Positions 12,538 to 22,080 of a stretch of 25,401 nucleotides of DNA are shown in pieces. Source of the DNA: Saccoglossus kowalevskii (taxonomy: Eukaryota > Hemichordata > Enteropneusta > Harrimaniidae). Position 1 is the stretch's first letter. Each line of letters starts with the position of its first letter. The notes beneath the pieces were generated by a model that had not been told where the DNA came from, ran no database searches, and saw nothing but the letters and a program-made list of their open reading frames with translations. A program made the position numbers and the translations under genes. The stretch spans positions 33,008 to 58,408 of the forward strand of contig NW_003131367.1 of the NCBI RefSeq assembly GCF_000003605.2. Direction: 5' to 3'.

Positions 12538-12675
12538 AATATGGGGTTTCCCCAAAAAATTCGAACACCAATTACAGACTGTGATCGAATTGCCTTCACC
12601 CAATCAAATCATTATTTTATACAGAAAATGTTGAATAATTTGTGTTTGGCTTAAAATATGTCCGATAATAGTTGT

Positions 12676-13083
12676 TTAATTACATCGACATTCAATATGA
12701 TTTTGTGAAGATGTGTATGTGAATGTTTCGTTCAATTTTGGTTTATTATGAAACATGGTAGTTTCTTTCATTTCCCTTGTCGGTTTATTGAAGGAATAAT
12801 CCCATTTCAACCATTGTTTTTCCTGGGAATTATAAATAAAATAAGACAAAGTTGAAATGTTGCCATGAAAATTAAAATGCATGTTCCCGAATTTTGACTG
12901 TGTAATGCATCCAGTCACATCCTGTGATATTCCGATGTCATCGACTGGATCATTCACGACGCAGCTTTCAATTTGCAACATGATTTTTCCCTTTGCTCTC
13001 CGAAACGAGATATTGTACAGTGCAAGTTTAATTTGGCAAATTAGTATATTTGTTAATACCGTTCCAATGATACATATGTGTAA
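12676..13083 (-). CDS. Uncertain 135-codon open frame, possibly an exon of a secreted or membrane protein
   Basis: The minus-strand frame is open from just after a TAA at 13086-13084 to a stop at 12676; the first ATG is at 12981, giving 101 residues from there. I do not recognise the protein. The stretch LQIESCVVNDPVDD followed by DVTGC vaguely recalls the C-x(~17-20)-GC spacing of the C-terminal half of zona pellucida domains, but the later cysteines of that fold are missing, so this is a weak resemblance only. There are two N-glycosylation sequons (NIS, NET) and a C-terminal CRC. A weak acceptor (TTTCGGAG) precedes the ATG on this strand. No good donor, promoter or AATAAA signal was found. 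Chance could give such a frame in AT-rich DNA. Confidence 0.2.
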   Translation of the reverse strand, partial: LHICIIGTVLTNILICQIKLALYNISFRRAKGKIMLQIESCVVNDPVDDIGISQDVTGCITQSKFGNMHFNFHGNISTLSYFIYNSQEKQWLKWDYSFNKPTREMKETTMFHNKPKLNETFTYTSSQNHIECRCN

Positions 13084-13576
13084 TTACGTGTTAAGATATA
13101 TCGTTTATACACGAACATAACCGACATGGTACACTTCATTCATTAAATGGGAAATTAGTTGATAATTTTGTTCAATGTATTTGTATTGAATATATATATA
13201 AAACATACGTGTGATTTATTCTATCTCAGTGTGGAATAACCGTAACATAACTGTGTTTTTTTGTTCCTGATAAATTGCGTAATTTGAGGTGTAGTTTACA
13301 CTGATACTTTTTGCGGAGAGCTCATTGTTACGGTACACGTAATCCGATTGTTACTTATTGTAAACTGTGTGTGTTTTTAAATTTTCATTGCGCTATTTCC
13401 AATTGTATAACTATTTAAATGGCGAGTAATTGAGGAATGTAAAAACATGTATGTGACCTTATGACATATGTGTGTTAATCGTTGTGAGTGGTATGGGTGT
13501 ATTTTATACACTTTATCACAGACTAATAGGTAATCCATTGTTTTCATGAAATCAATAGTAGGCTGGGTTGACACAT
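13084..13576. other. AT-rich non-coding stretch
   Basis: No feature supported; a short open frame at 13377-13574 (minus) has no recognisable content. Confidence 0.5.
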
Positions 13577-14645
13577 TGCCTATGAATACATGTACCTCCT
13601 ATGAATACATGTACCGCCTATGAATACATGTACCGCCTATGAATACATGTACCACCTATGAATACATGTACCGCCTATGAATACATGTACCACCTATGAA
13701 TACATGTACCTCCCATGAATACATGTACCTCCTATAAATACATGTACCACCTATGAATGCCTGTACCACCCATGGATGCATGTACCACCTATGAATACAT
13801 GTACCTCCTATGAATACATGTACCGCCTATGAATACATGTACCACCTATGAATACATGTACCTCCTATGAATACATGTACCGCCTATGAATACATGTACC
13901 ACCTATGAATACATGTACCTCCTATGGATGCATGTACCGCCTATGAATGCCTGTACCACCTATGGATGCATGTACCACCTATGAATACATGTACCACCTA
14001 TGAATACATGTACCGCCTATGAATACATGTACCTCCTAATAATACANNNNNNNNNNNNNNNNNNNNNNNNNNNNNNNNNNNNNNNNNNNNNNNNNNAAAT
14101 ACATGTACCGCCTATGAATACATGTACCGCCTATGAATGCCTGTACCACCTATGAATGCCTGTACCGCCTATGAATGCATGTACCGCCTATGAATGCCTG
14201 TACCACCTATGAATGCCTGTACCACCTATGGATGCATGTACCACCTATGAATACATGTACCACCTATGAATACATGTACCGCCTATGAATACATGTACCG
14301 CCTATGAATGCCTGTACCACCTATGAATGCCTGTACCACCTATGGATGCATGTACCACCTATGAATACATGTACCACCTATGAATACATGTACCGCCTAT
14401 GAATACATGTACCGCCTATGAATACATGTACCCCTATGAATGCCTGTACCACCTATGGATGCATGTACCGCCTATGAATACATGTACCGCCTATGAATGC
14501 CTGTACCACCTATGGATGCATGTACCGCCTATGAATGCCTGTACCCCTATGAATGCCTGTACCACCTATGGATGCATGTACCGCCTATGAATGCCTGTAC
14601 CACCTATGAATGCATGTACCGCCTATAAATGTGTGTACCGCCTAG
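13577..14645. repeat. 19-bp minisatellite with higher-order repeats, interrupted by an assembly gap
   Basis: The unit is TATGAATACATGTACCGCC (19 bp), repeated from about 13577 to 14645. Three main variants occur: GAATACATG (type A), GAATGCCTG (type B) and GGATGCATG (type C). The base before the final CC varies (G, A or T). Each type A unit holds the palindrome TACATGTA. In the distal half the variants form a B-B-C-A-A-A-A series (7 units, 133 bp) that repeats, a sign of array growth by unequal exchange. Because 19 is not a multiple of 3, the open frame 14399-14590 is a by-product, not a gene. The true array length is unknown because of the N run. Confidence 0.97.
14047..14096. other. Assembly gap (50 N)
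   Basis: Exactly 50 N inside the 19-bp minisatellite. The round number suggests a placeholder of unknown true size. Confidence 0.99.
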
Positions 14646-14880
14646 TCTTGGGGACTTTTCCCCAGGGCGCTGTGTCTTATAGAGTACTCGACTGACCGAC
14701 TAAAGACGAGTCTAATTGACTGTAAAGCTTAAGTGACGTTCCCGGTCCGGTACCTCAAGCAGACGAGATGTAGAGACCAGACGATAATTTCCCCGTGACA
14801 CGTGTTGGAGAACCCCAGACCAGAAGATTTCCCCCTTGATATCAGTATAGGGACACTAAGTAAGATAATTAGGGTGAACG
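14646..14880. other. GC-richer block with small hairpin and direct repeat
   Basis: The array ends in a block visibly richer in G and C. It opens with the hairpin-forming GGGGACTTTTCCCC (14650-14663; extended stem 14647-14666). It also holds an imperfect direct repeat, AGACCAGACGATAATTTCCCC (14774-14794) and AGACCAGAAGATTTCCCCC (14817-14835), 43 bp apart. No open frame of note. It could be the remnant of a dispersed repeat. Confidence 0.5.
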
Positions 14881-16956
14881 CACTTATTTATTGCATTCGA
14901 ATGAGTCCACAATAAATACAGTTGAATATTACTAGTATCTGGTTGTTCTTCAATGTGGCAAACGCTTCATGATTTTGTTACAATAGACAGATCATCTACT
15001 TTTGATTGTACCTCTAGTTTCTCTGTTTCAAAAGTAGGAATACACATTAATGATATTCAATTGTGATATTGATTGAGTACGATGGGCTGAGGGTTGTGAG
15101 AAACATCAATAAATGTATAGACGCCACAGGTCACATATAAACATTGCTGGCACATTCTCACACCAACTGGATTCACAGACTAATATAAATAGTGAAATGT
15201 AAGTGGACTAGATAATATTTCACTTTTGTAAATGATAAATGTATGAACAGTTTAGATTACAATGCGTTATCTACCCCATGTCGCTACAATTATATCTATT
15301 CATCTTTCCAATACACGCCGCTCTGCATGATAATTGAGAACACGGTTTACTACTTTGCCAAACTCTTCAATCAAGACATAACCATTTCTGAATTCAGTCA
15401 ACTCGATGTAAAAAAAATATGTTTGATCAGGCGAACAGCTTTGTCAAGTGATTCGAGTTAGCTAGGTAGTCGTGATTCAGTTTATCTAATGTGTCACTGA
15501 ATATTTGTTTGTACGAGTCGCATCACGCTCTATCCCACCAACGGTGTATTCAGTTGTACATTATCGACACGTGTTGTGGTACACTTGAAGTGAATCAATC
15601 CCTGAATTAATACGTTCAAACACGTGAGATTAGCTAGTTAAATCATTCTTTGCTTTCGAAATTGCCTACATTGAATGTGAATCCAATTATTCGTAAGAGA
15701 CATGCTGTTAAACTTGGATTTTTGACAGAACTTAGTGTCAAGCCTTTAAAATTAGTCCTATGCATAATGTAATAATGCAAAAGTTCCTGAATTCGAAAGT
15801 TTTCCGCAAGAGAGGTTTATTGCCAATAGTCGAATGTCGCTCAGTAGCTCCGTGGATTCAGCATTCACTGCGAAGCAATTTCCATTAAGATGATTAGACT
15901 GATATGCAGACTCTTGAGTTGTTTCATGTATAGCCATCATATTCCACCTTTCATTTATTTATATGACGAATATAAGCCTTGTTACCACTGCGGCCGAGTG
16001 AACTACAAACATAGACTATTACGTACTTCCTAGGTTATTTGTGTTTTGTTCGCACTCGAAGCAAAAATCAAACAATGCATGACGAAATTTTTGAAATGAA
16101 GACAATAACTTACTGCTTGCCTGTAGGAGCACCAAAGCTACGAAGCATGAAAGGTGACGAGAACATTATTCAAAATTGAATATGAAATACCAAATGATTT
16201 AATCATGTATACATTCTTTACATTTAAAGACAAAATACAACAAACTAGCAATATTCCGAGACTGTAGTCTGCAGTGATCGGGCAGCGGCACACATCCAAA
16301 CAAAATTCCAAATCCAAAAAAGGTTAGTATATTTTGATAAAAAAATATTCAGTCACCTAAAGATACCATAGATAAATCCAAACTTGTAATATAATAATAT
16401 CGCCTAATATATTAACATAACACAACAAATGCAACTGTCTGGTTACTTGCAGCTGTGTACGCATGTGCGGCATAAACTTGGAACGTTTAATGTCTGGAGC
16501 GTAGATATCTATGATTTGGACACTCTCAAGCAACTATACTTTTCCCTAACTTTCTCATTTCTACGACTCTTATTTTTTAACTAGACACTTTGCAATAGTC
16601 ATCTTTTGCGTTCAGTGATATTCGCAAAAATATTTAATTACTGTAACAATTTTATAGACCTTTATATTTGTCTGAATTTTGTCGAGAGATATATATGGTG
16701 TCAGAATTTATTAATTCAGGCTAATGTTTAACGAATCACAAATCGTTCCACAAGTTGTGTTTACTTAGGATGGCTACTATGTTTGCATATAAAATTCAGA
16801 TAATTTCAATGGATGTACTATAATATTAGTACATACATGTACTCACAATAATACCCATCAAATATCTGTTTGAACATTTATTATGAAACTTGAATAAAAG
16901 CATTTTTCCCGAACACATTTATATATAGTGCACAAATAAAACATTACCAAAACAAA

Positions 16957-16960
<4 letters not shown>
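14881..16960. other. AT-rich non-coding stretch
   Basis: No supported gene. The frames at 15243-15461 (plus) and 15758-15940 (minus) have no recognisable domain. A 16-bp inverted repeat AGTACATACATGTACT is at 16828-16843. Confidence 0.5.

Positions 16961-17032
<72 letters not shown>
16961..17032. repeat. (AT)36 dinucleotide microsatellite
   Basis: Seventy-two uninterrupted bases of AT. It lies about 0.9 kb upstream of the receptor start codon. Confidence 0.99.
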
Positions 17033-17035
<3 letters not shown>

Positions 17036-17600
17036 TACACTCACTATGTCAATTTCCAGATAAAACTTTGCATCTTCAATCAACTCAATTAGTCAGTTCG
17101 ATTTAGCAGATGATTATATATTGTAGATATTAAGTGCCGTCCCCCAAACTCCTCGCAACGTTTTAAAAATATGTGTTCATCTTCATTGACTATGGTGTTG
17201 TTATCATTTCTATAGAAACTATCAATAGATTTGATTCCATGTTGAATGAGAAAGTATTCAAAATTAATTAGCAGTACATACTAACACTCAATGAAATATG
17301 GATTTATTGCTATACTCTTCAAAAGTTAAATGAATACAAGTTCATGAAAGGACATCGTATTTTGACTTGTTCGTCCTCATGACCGGTGATAGCAATACCC
17401 AATGTGATGTAAAAATATCTCAAAAGGAGGTGTATGGCATTTTGCCTGACAAATGGAAACGTTATTTAAAACATTGTGTAACAAATATATATGTTTATAT
17501 GACAATCATGATGCTGAATATGTCAATAAGGTGATTCTTTCGTTCACGACCAGTATGTGTGAATTGTCATAATATGTGCAAGTGAGTAGTGACTCAAACT
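17033..17600. other. 5' flank of the receptor exon, no feature identified
   Basis: AT-rich; no open frame or repeat that I can support. The sequence becomes richer in G and C from about 17620 towards the receptor exon, as expected of a proximal promoter or 5' untranslated sequence. Confidence 0.45.
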
Positions 17601-17775
17601 ATGAAAGAGATCGAAGTATCAGTTTGCAAGATCGCCTCCCCACAGCGCATCACTAAATTGCGTGTGCTTGTTGGGAGGTTGTATATCGAAGGTTGTGCGT
17701 AGTGACCTACGAATGCGGAGGTCTGTAACACAGGCAGAAATACATGAGATACTCTGATTCGTCAGATATTGTTGC

Positions 17776-17791
17776 CGAGCACCGGTGCTCG
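17776..17791. promoter_or_regulatory. Perfect 16-bp palindrome upstream of the receptor gene
   Basis: CGAGCACCGGTGCTCG reads the same on both strands. It lies 17 bp upstream of the candidate TATA box and 166 bp upstream of the ATG. The centre ACCGGT matches the core of Grainyhead-type sites, but the flanks differ, so the binding factor is unknown. Placement suggests a dimer-binding site; this is inference. Confidence 0.4.
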
Positions 17792-17807
17792 TATTCGATA
17801 GTTGTTG

Positions 17808-17813
17808 TATAAA
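17808..17813 (+). promoter_or_regulatory. Candidate TATA box
   Basis: TATAAA 144 bp upstream of the receptor ATG, in GTTGTATAAACTGAAG. Transcription would start near 17835-17842. The alternative is that the coding exon has an upstream 5' UTR exon: plausible acceptors lie at 17938-17939 (CTGAATAG) and 17953-17954 (GACTACAG). In AT-rich DNA a TATAAA alone is weak evidence. Confidence 0.35.
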
Positions 17814-17841
17814 CTGAAGCAAAGTAGTGAGTATTGATCTT

Positions 17842-18018
17842 ATGCTTATGCTCACCGTGACATATTACTGCTGGTGCATTACAGTATCGTTAATTATTTT
17901 ATTTGGCTTACACGTTTTTATTGTAAATATTCTGAATAGTGTGCGAGACTACAGTGATGCGCCTTGCACATACGGCACTGGTGTGTTCTTTATTTTGTAT
18001 ATTGACGTCGTCGTATGA
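17842..18018 (+). other. Upstream ORF overlapping the receptor start codon
   Basis: An ATG at 17842 (a second in frame at 17848) opens a 58-codon frame ending in TGA at 18016-18018. It overlaps the first 62 bases of the receptor coding sequence in another frame. The predicted peptide begins MLMLTVTYYCWC and is hydrophobic, like a single membrane segment. If transcripts start at or before 17842 this uORF should hinder initiation at 17957. It is irrelevant if transcription starts later or if splicing joins at 17940 or 17955. Confidence 0.3.
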
Positions 18019-18695
18019 AATACGTATTGGAGTTATGATCACAGATAGGGGCCACTTCCATGTTTCGCAAGACTTGAGCATTGATATTATGTATCCGTAT
18101 ATAAAACCAATGATCGCGCCAGGCATTGATATTGCCATTGAAAGAGTGCAAAATGATCGCAGTCTACTTACTGGTGCCAACATTTCCGTGACGTACGTCG
18201 ACTCTGCGTGCTCGAACCATGTTTCTATGATCAGAGCTGTGGAACTCATGGGGAATATCAAAGGACTCGGTGTTGAGGCATTTGTTGGCCCTGCGTGTGA
18301 GTACGCCGCTGCGCCTGTTGTAAGGTTTGCCTCATATTGGCAAATCCCGCTTCTGACGACGGGTGCTAAAGCTCAAACTTTCGGACACAAAACGGAAAAA
18401 GAGTATGAAATGATCACTAGAACCCACCCCCCTCATATTAAAATGGCGGAGGCGTTTGTAGAGATACTTCAGAATTTCAATTGGCAACGTATAGCTGTGC
18501 TCCACCAGGACGACGGTGGACGACCGTTCCGCGACTGTTGGTTTTTCAACGCTGCATTACAAGCTGCCATGGTAACAGCGGGCATCAAGTACCCAGACGA
18601 GAAGCGTTACGAAACATTCAATGAGTACTCCCTCGGCGATGCGGATCATGATTATTCTGAGTTGCTGAAAAAGATTGTCATACCCCAGGCTCGAG
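17957..18695 (+). CDS. Natriuretic-peptide-receptor-like protein, first coding exon (partial)
   Basis: This encodes 246 residues plus one base of the next codon. Residues 1-19 (MRLAHTALVCSLFCILTSS) are a signal peptide; from Y20 follows the ANF_receptor ligand-binding domain (type I periplasmic-binding-protein fold) of natriuretic peptide receptors, whether guanylyl cyclase or clearance type. Diagnostic stretches are EIRIGVMITDRG (21-32), APGIDIAIERVQ (54-65), VGPACEYAAAPVVRFASYW (110-128), IPLLTTGA (130-137) and FNWQRIAVLHQDD (174-186). C85 and C114 should form the first conserved disulphide loop; C194 needs a partner in a later exon. N75 (NIS) is a glycosylation sequon. The ATG at 17957 is chosen because it begins the signal peptide and has G at -3; the frame is open upstream only to 17936. 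The exon ends GAG|GTACGT (donor 18696), phase 1. The transmembrane segment and any kinase-homology or cyclase domain would lie beyond the window, so the subtype and ligand are open. Confidence 0.93.
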
Positions 18696-20099
18696 GTACG
18701 TGCATTCAGCCTTATCGTACAGCACATTGTCAAAATATACGTTGTTTGTAGCACATTACGTAATTGGAAAACTACAATTTTCCATTACTCTTGAAAAGCC
18801 TGCGATTGAATCAAAATGGACTTTTTCTGAACGAAACGTGGGAGGAAAAAGTATTTACATAAATAGGTAGACCGAAACCTTAACCACACGGCACTAATAA
18901 TGGTTTACCCTTAAATTAAATTCACATTCCGATTGCTACTAAATAAATGTATTAGTCGGTGAAGACTGTCTTACTTTAAGTTATATGTCGGTTCGTTATG
19001 TCTTTACATCGCACACATAACTCATATTATAATTGCCATGACACATTCAGGCATTGGCATTCATGGTACGTAGATACAGCATTGACGTTGTAAATACAGT
19101 AATATGTAAAGCGGTTTGTATGGCACAGATGGCCGTGAACATAGTTCGCTGACTGTGATAGAGATTGAAAATATATGAATAAATATTTGTGAGGAAGGGT
19201 GAGCCATTAAGAGCGGGTTGTGTGTTTTTTCGTTTGTGAAAAAAATGAGGCTGTTTGAATGCACTTTTATAACACAACACGGGATATATTGGCTCAGTGG
19301 AATCTCTATTCAATGTGATCGCAACGTCTTTATCATGTTGTTCATTCATCAATCTGACCTTTTGAAACAATGTGACAAGCGGTGAAAATCGAAGAATCGA
19401 CGTTTGATAACACACCTCCCTAGTATGTGTTTGCAAGGAGTTGTATAGAAAATGAAGTCTGTCCGTATATCTCCAACTTATTCTACAACGGGTCAGCAGT
19501 AATCCCACCGTAATTTAGTATCGTGGTTGGGTGATTAATTACTGTGGTAAACAAAATATACAATATATAAAACTAATTTTACCTTATGGGACGGGACTTA
19601 AAACGCATTGATTCAAACACTGTACTTTGCGCTTCAAGAAACATTAAGAGCAAATATAATGTCAACAACCATTTATATGAATGATACGTACCAGACGCTG
19701 GTTGACTTAGAAATCAAGAAACATGTCATCGATTTGTTTACACGTCTTGGCATTTTGTCATTGTAAATACGCATGTTTTGTTGTTGTTATATCATCTACA
19801 TTTATGACGTCACTTACGACCAACACGGATTTCAATTTTCTGAAAAACTGAGTTATATGTAATTATCTGCGAATCAGTGAAACGATGTAATGTTGGATTC
19901 GCACTACAGCATATACATTTTTTCTAATCAGTGACCGGTTTCATCTCAATTCATGCCGACAGCAGCCATCTTTGAATGCTCAACAACATTCAGACACAAA
20001 GAAAGTGTACGTACTCATTATCCGTGAACGATAAATTTTGAAAAATTTAATGATTTATTTGTTACCAAGGCCGTTGAACCCATCCTCTTGAGAATGAGA

Positions 20100-20124
20100 T
20101 CATATTTGTTCCTAACAAATATGA
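20100..20124. repeat. Perfect 11-bp inverted repeat with 3-nt spacer
   Basis: TCATATTTGTT (20100-20110), CCT, then AACAAATATGA (20114-20124). It would form a tight hairpin or a cruciform. No other element boundary is visible near it. Confidence 0.75.
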
Positions 20125-20767
20125 ATGAACGGATCAGAGATAACAAACGAATGTATTATAACGTTTTTTTCTAGTTCTTAATACTTGTTTTCTCAAGAGT
20201 CTGACATATACATCACGCATGGACAGCAATAGCTGTTGAATTTTTCTTTTGTACTTTATTCTACTCAATATAACAGTCTTGACGAGTTGAAATAAATACA
20301 ATTTGTCGACATAGATTATTTTTACCTCCACAATGCTCGTAGTAGCCACCCTGAAATAAATATGCTCCTCATTATTATATTTTACAAATGGTTTGCGAGT
20401 CTTTTTAACGTGGACAGTGCGAACAAATTTAGACATTTGAACCTCTTCGTGTGATAGGTACAGCAAATGTTTCGCAGTAAACCAGTGCGTATATTGCACG
20501 ATATTTGATACGTAACAATTTATTACAGTGAGAACGTATTATAGATTTCTAAGCCCGACCTAATTCAATTCGATATAGAATGAAGTTTAGCGAAGTCTGT
20601 AAAATTTACGAAGCTTGATATTGACGAGGGATAAGACATTGAACGAAGGCCTGCTTATCGCAATTGGGAGGGCCACCCACAGAACTCAGGGGGTTATTTC
20701 ACTGCTAGTATGGGGTAGACAAGACAATAGTACTGGGAATGAAATACACATACACTAAAATATCAAG

Positions 20768-20786
20768 TTAAAGCTCCTGGCTTTAA
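20768..20786 (-). terminator. Hairpin holding an ATTAAA polyadenylation signal
   Basis: TTAAAGC (20768-20774), TCCTG loop, GCTTTAA (20780-20786) is a perfect 7-bp stem. On the minus strand the ATTAAA hexamer (20787-20782) lies in its 5' arm, and a GT-rich tract follows about 25 bases downstream. Some retroviral LTRs likewise hold their poly(A) signal in a hairpin. Confidence 0.4.
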
Positions 20787-21248
20787 TACCTCTCAAAATA
20801 ATTACAAGAAATGAAGCACAGAAAAATACAATGAAATAATTCACTAAAATAGGGGATTGCTTAGGGAAGTGTGCATTGGTGATAACTCACAGTTCCAGGG
20901 TGTATTATTGGACGACAGTCAATGGCTTCTGCAACACAACAATGGAGAAATACAGGAGTCTTGCTTGCAGAGGAATGCTGGTATTCTGGAGGGCACCGCT
21001 GATAGCAGGAGATCGCAGAGCAGTTCATACAAGTCTCACAGAATGATGGTTGTAGCCTGTAATATCGTATCGTAGCAGAACACACAGGAAAGCAATTTGA
21101 AGTGACGGACACCAAGTTGAAATGATCCACCTAAACTGTCTTTAGTCTGTCCAATTTATAGGCAGTGACACCACCTGGGTTTCCATATGAGCCAATCAGA
21201 ATGTAATTGCAGCTGTGTCACGTAGGCAACTCAGTAGATCATCAACAT

Positions 21249-21376
21249 CCTTTGTTATTCAAATAACAGCACACCTGGTAGATTCCAATTCCCCTTCCAA
21301 AGTTGTAAACACCCTTTGTTATGTAAATTACAAGCACACCTGTTAGAACCCACTGTTCTTCCAGAGTTGAAAACAA
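21249..21376. repeat. 64-bp tandem duplication (two copies)
   Basis: Copy 1 starts CCTTTGTTATTCAAATAACA at 21249 and copy 2 CCTTTGTTATGTAAATTACA at 21313. Both go on through AGCACACCTG, TTAGA/GTAGA, TTCCA and AGAGTTG/AAGTTGTAAAC. They are diverged but align over their length. They lie upstream of the minus-strand CCAAT and TATA motifs. Confidence 0.8.
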
Positions 21377-21713
21377 GTATGACCTGTCAATCACTTTTAT
21401 GACAGTTATCACAATGCGCACCGTTTCTTCTATGATTCCATGCACACTTCCATTTGCAGGGTTTGAGGTAATATGACAAAAACATGAAATAAAGGATGCT
21501 GACAATCTGTACAGGTTGTTATTGTTCGTCGTACAAAAGAGCGGTCTTATTATTTGTAGTGAACACATAGTGATCGAATGATTTATAATTTCTGTAATAT
21601 AGAAATATTTAACGCCTATAGTGTGGCTTACTCCAGATTACCTATGTACAACATTTTTATTAAATTCTGTTGGGTGAGTAACGAGAAATCAGTGGAAAGG
21701 TTAAACAATTATT

Positions 21714-22080
21714 ATGCAAATTGTGTGATGAATATGGATGATTTATAATAATGAACATGGAAGATCTGCACCTTGACGCAGATAATCTATTCACCGATTT
21801 TCACTGAAATCTATTCAGTTAATGTTGTTGTTGTTGAAATATATGTTGGAAAGTAGAACATTGCCTAATTAATCTGGAATTAGGTATATAATATGCAAAT
21901 TTAAAGCAGGAAAATATTTGTTGTCAGCACACAATTGTTCTTCGAAACATGATATTATCTTGAACGTAATCTAGACTTCATGTTGTCTATGATAAATATT
22001 GATTCAAATATTATCCCACGGTTTGCGCTATTCAATTAATCATATATTAGTATTTATTATGCAAATTGTATTATGCAAAT
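21714..22080 (+). promoter_or_regulatory. Cluster of four ATGCAAAT octamers
   Basis: Exact ATGCAAAT occurs at 21714-21721, 21893-21900, 22059-22066 and 22073-22080, all on the plus strand. This is the consensus POU/Oct-factor octamer. Three share TTATGCAAATTG/C context, so they may derive from an old repeat. Activity as an enhancer is inference. Confidence 0.35.

Larger units (their letters stand above)
20650..21376 (-). mobile_element. LTR-like cassette, probably a solo LTR or retroelement fragment
   Basis: Read on the minus strand, elements appear in the order of a U3-R-U5 LTR. First come two 64-bp direct repeats (21376-21249), then ATTGG (reverse CCAAT, 21196-21192), then TATAAATTGG (21160-21151), then about 360 bp, an ATTAAA polyadenylation hexamer (20787-20782) and a GT-rich tract (20757-20743). 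The hexamer sits in a perfect 7-bp stem. GC content is higher than the surrounding presumed intron. A cysteine-rich 89-codon frame (21130-20861) starts just below the TATA box but is not recognised. I did not find TG...CA ends, a target-site duplication, a primer-binding site or gag/pol coding sequence, so limits are approximate and an unrelated minus-strand promoter remains possible. Confidence 0.4.

Noticed and set aside
14399..14590. Repetitive 63-residue frame in the 19-bp minisatellite
   Set aside because: Three 19-bp units make 57 bp, so any stop-free phase repeats. It is a by-product of the array.
17908..18261. 117-codon minus-strand frame
   Set aside because: It overlaps the receptor exon on the opposite strand and is a shadow of that coding sequence.
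18696..18751. Continuation of the receptor frame to its stop (18 extra residues)
   Set aside because: The residues after the GTACGT donor do not continue the receptor fold, so the frame is read-through into the intron.
19047..19508. 153-codon minus-strand open frame in the presumed intron
   Set aside because: The longest frame after the receptor, but the translation has no recognisable domain, and no promoter, splice or polyadenylation context was found. A frame of this size is uncommon but possible by chance in 25 kb.
20134..20499. 121-codon minus-strand frame, very basic
   Set aside because: Low-complexity K/R/V/Y-rich composition with no family resemblance and no supporting signals.
20861..21130. 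89-codon cysteine-rich frame on the minus strand, starting just below a TATA motif
   Set aside because: Tempting as a small secreted peptide, but there is no signal peptide, no recognised cysteine pattern, and it lies in the presumed transcribed part of an LTR-like repeat.
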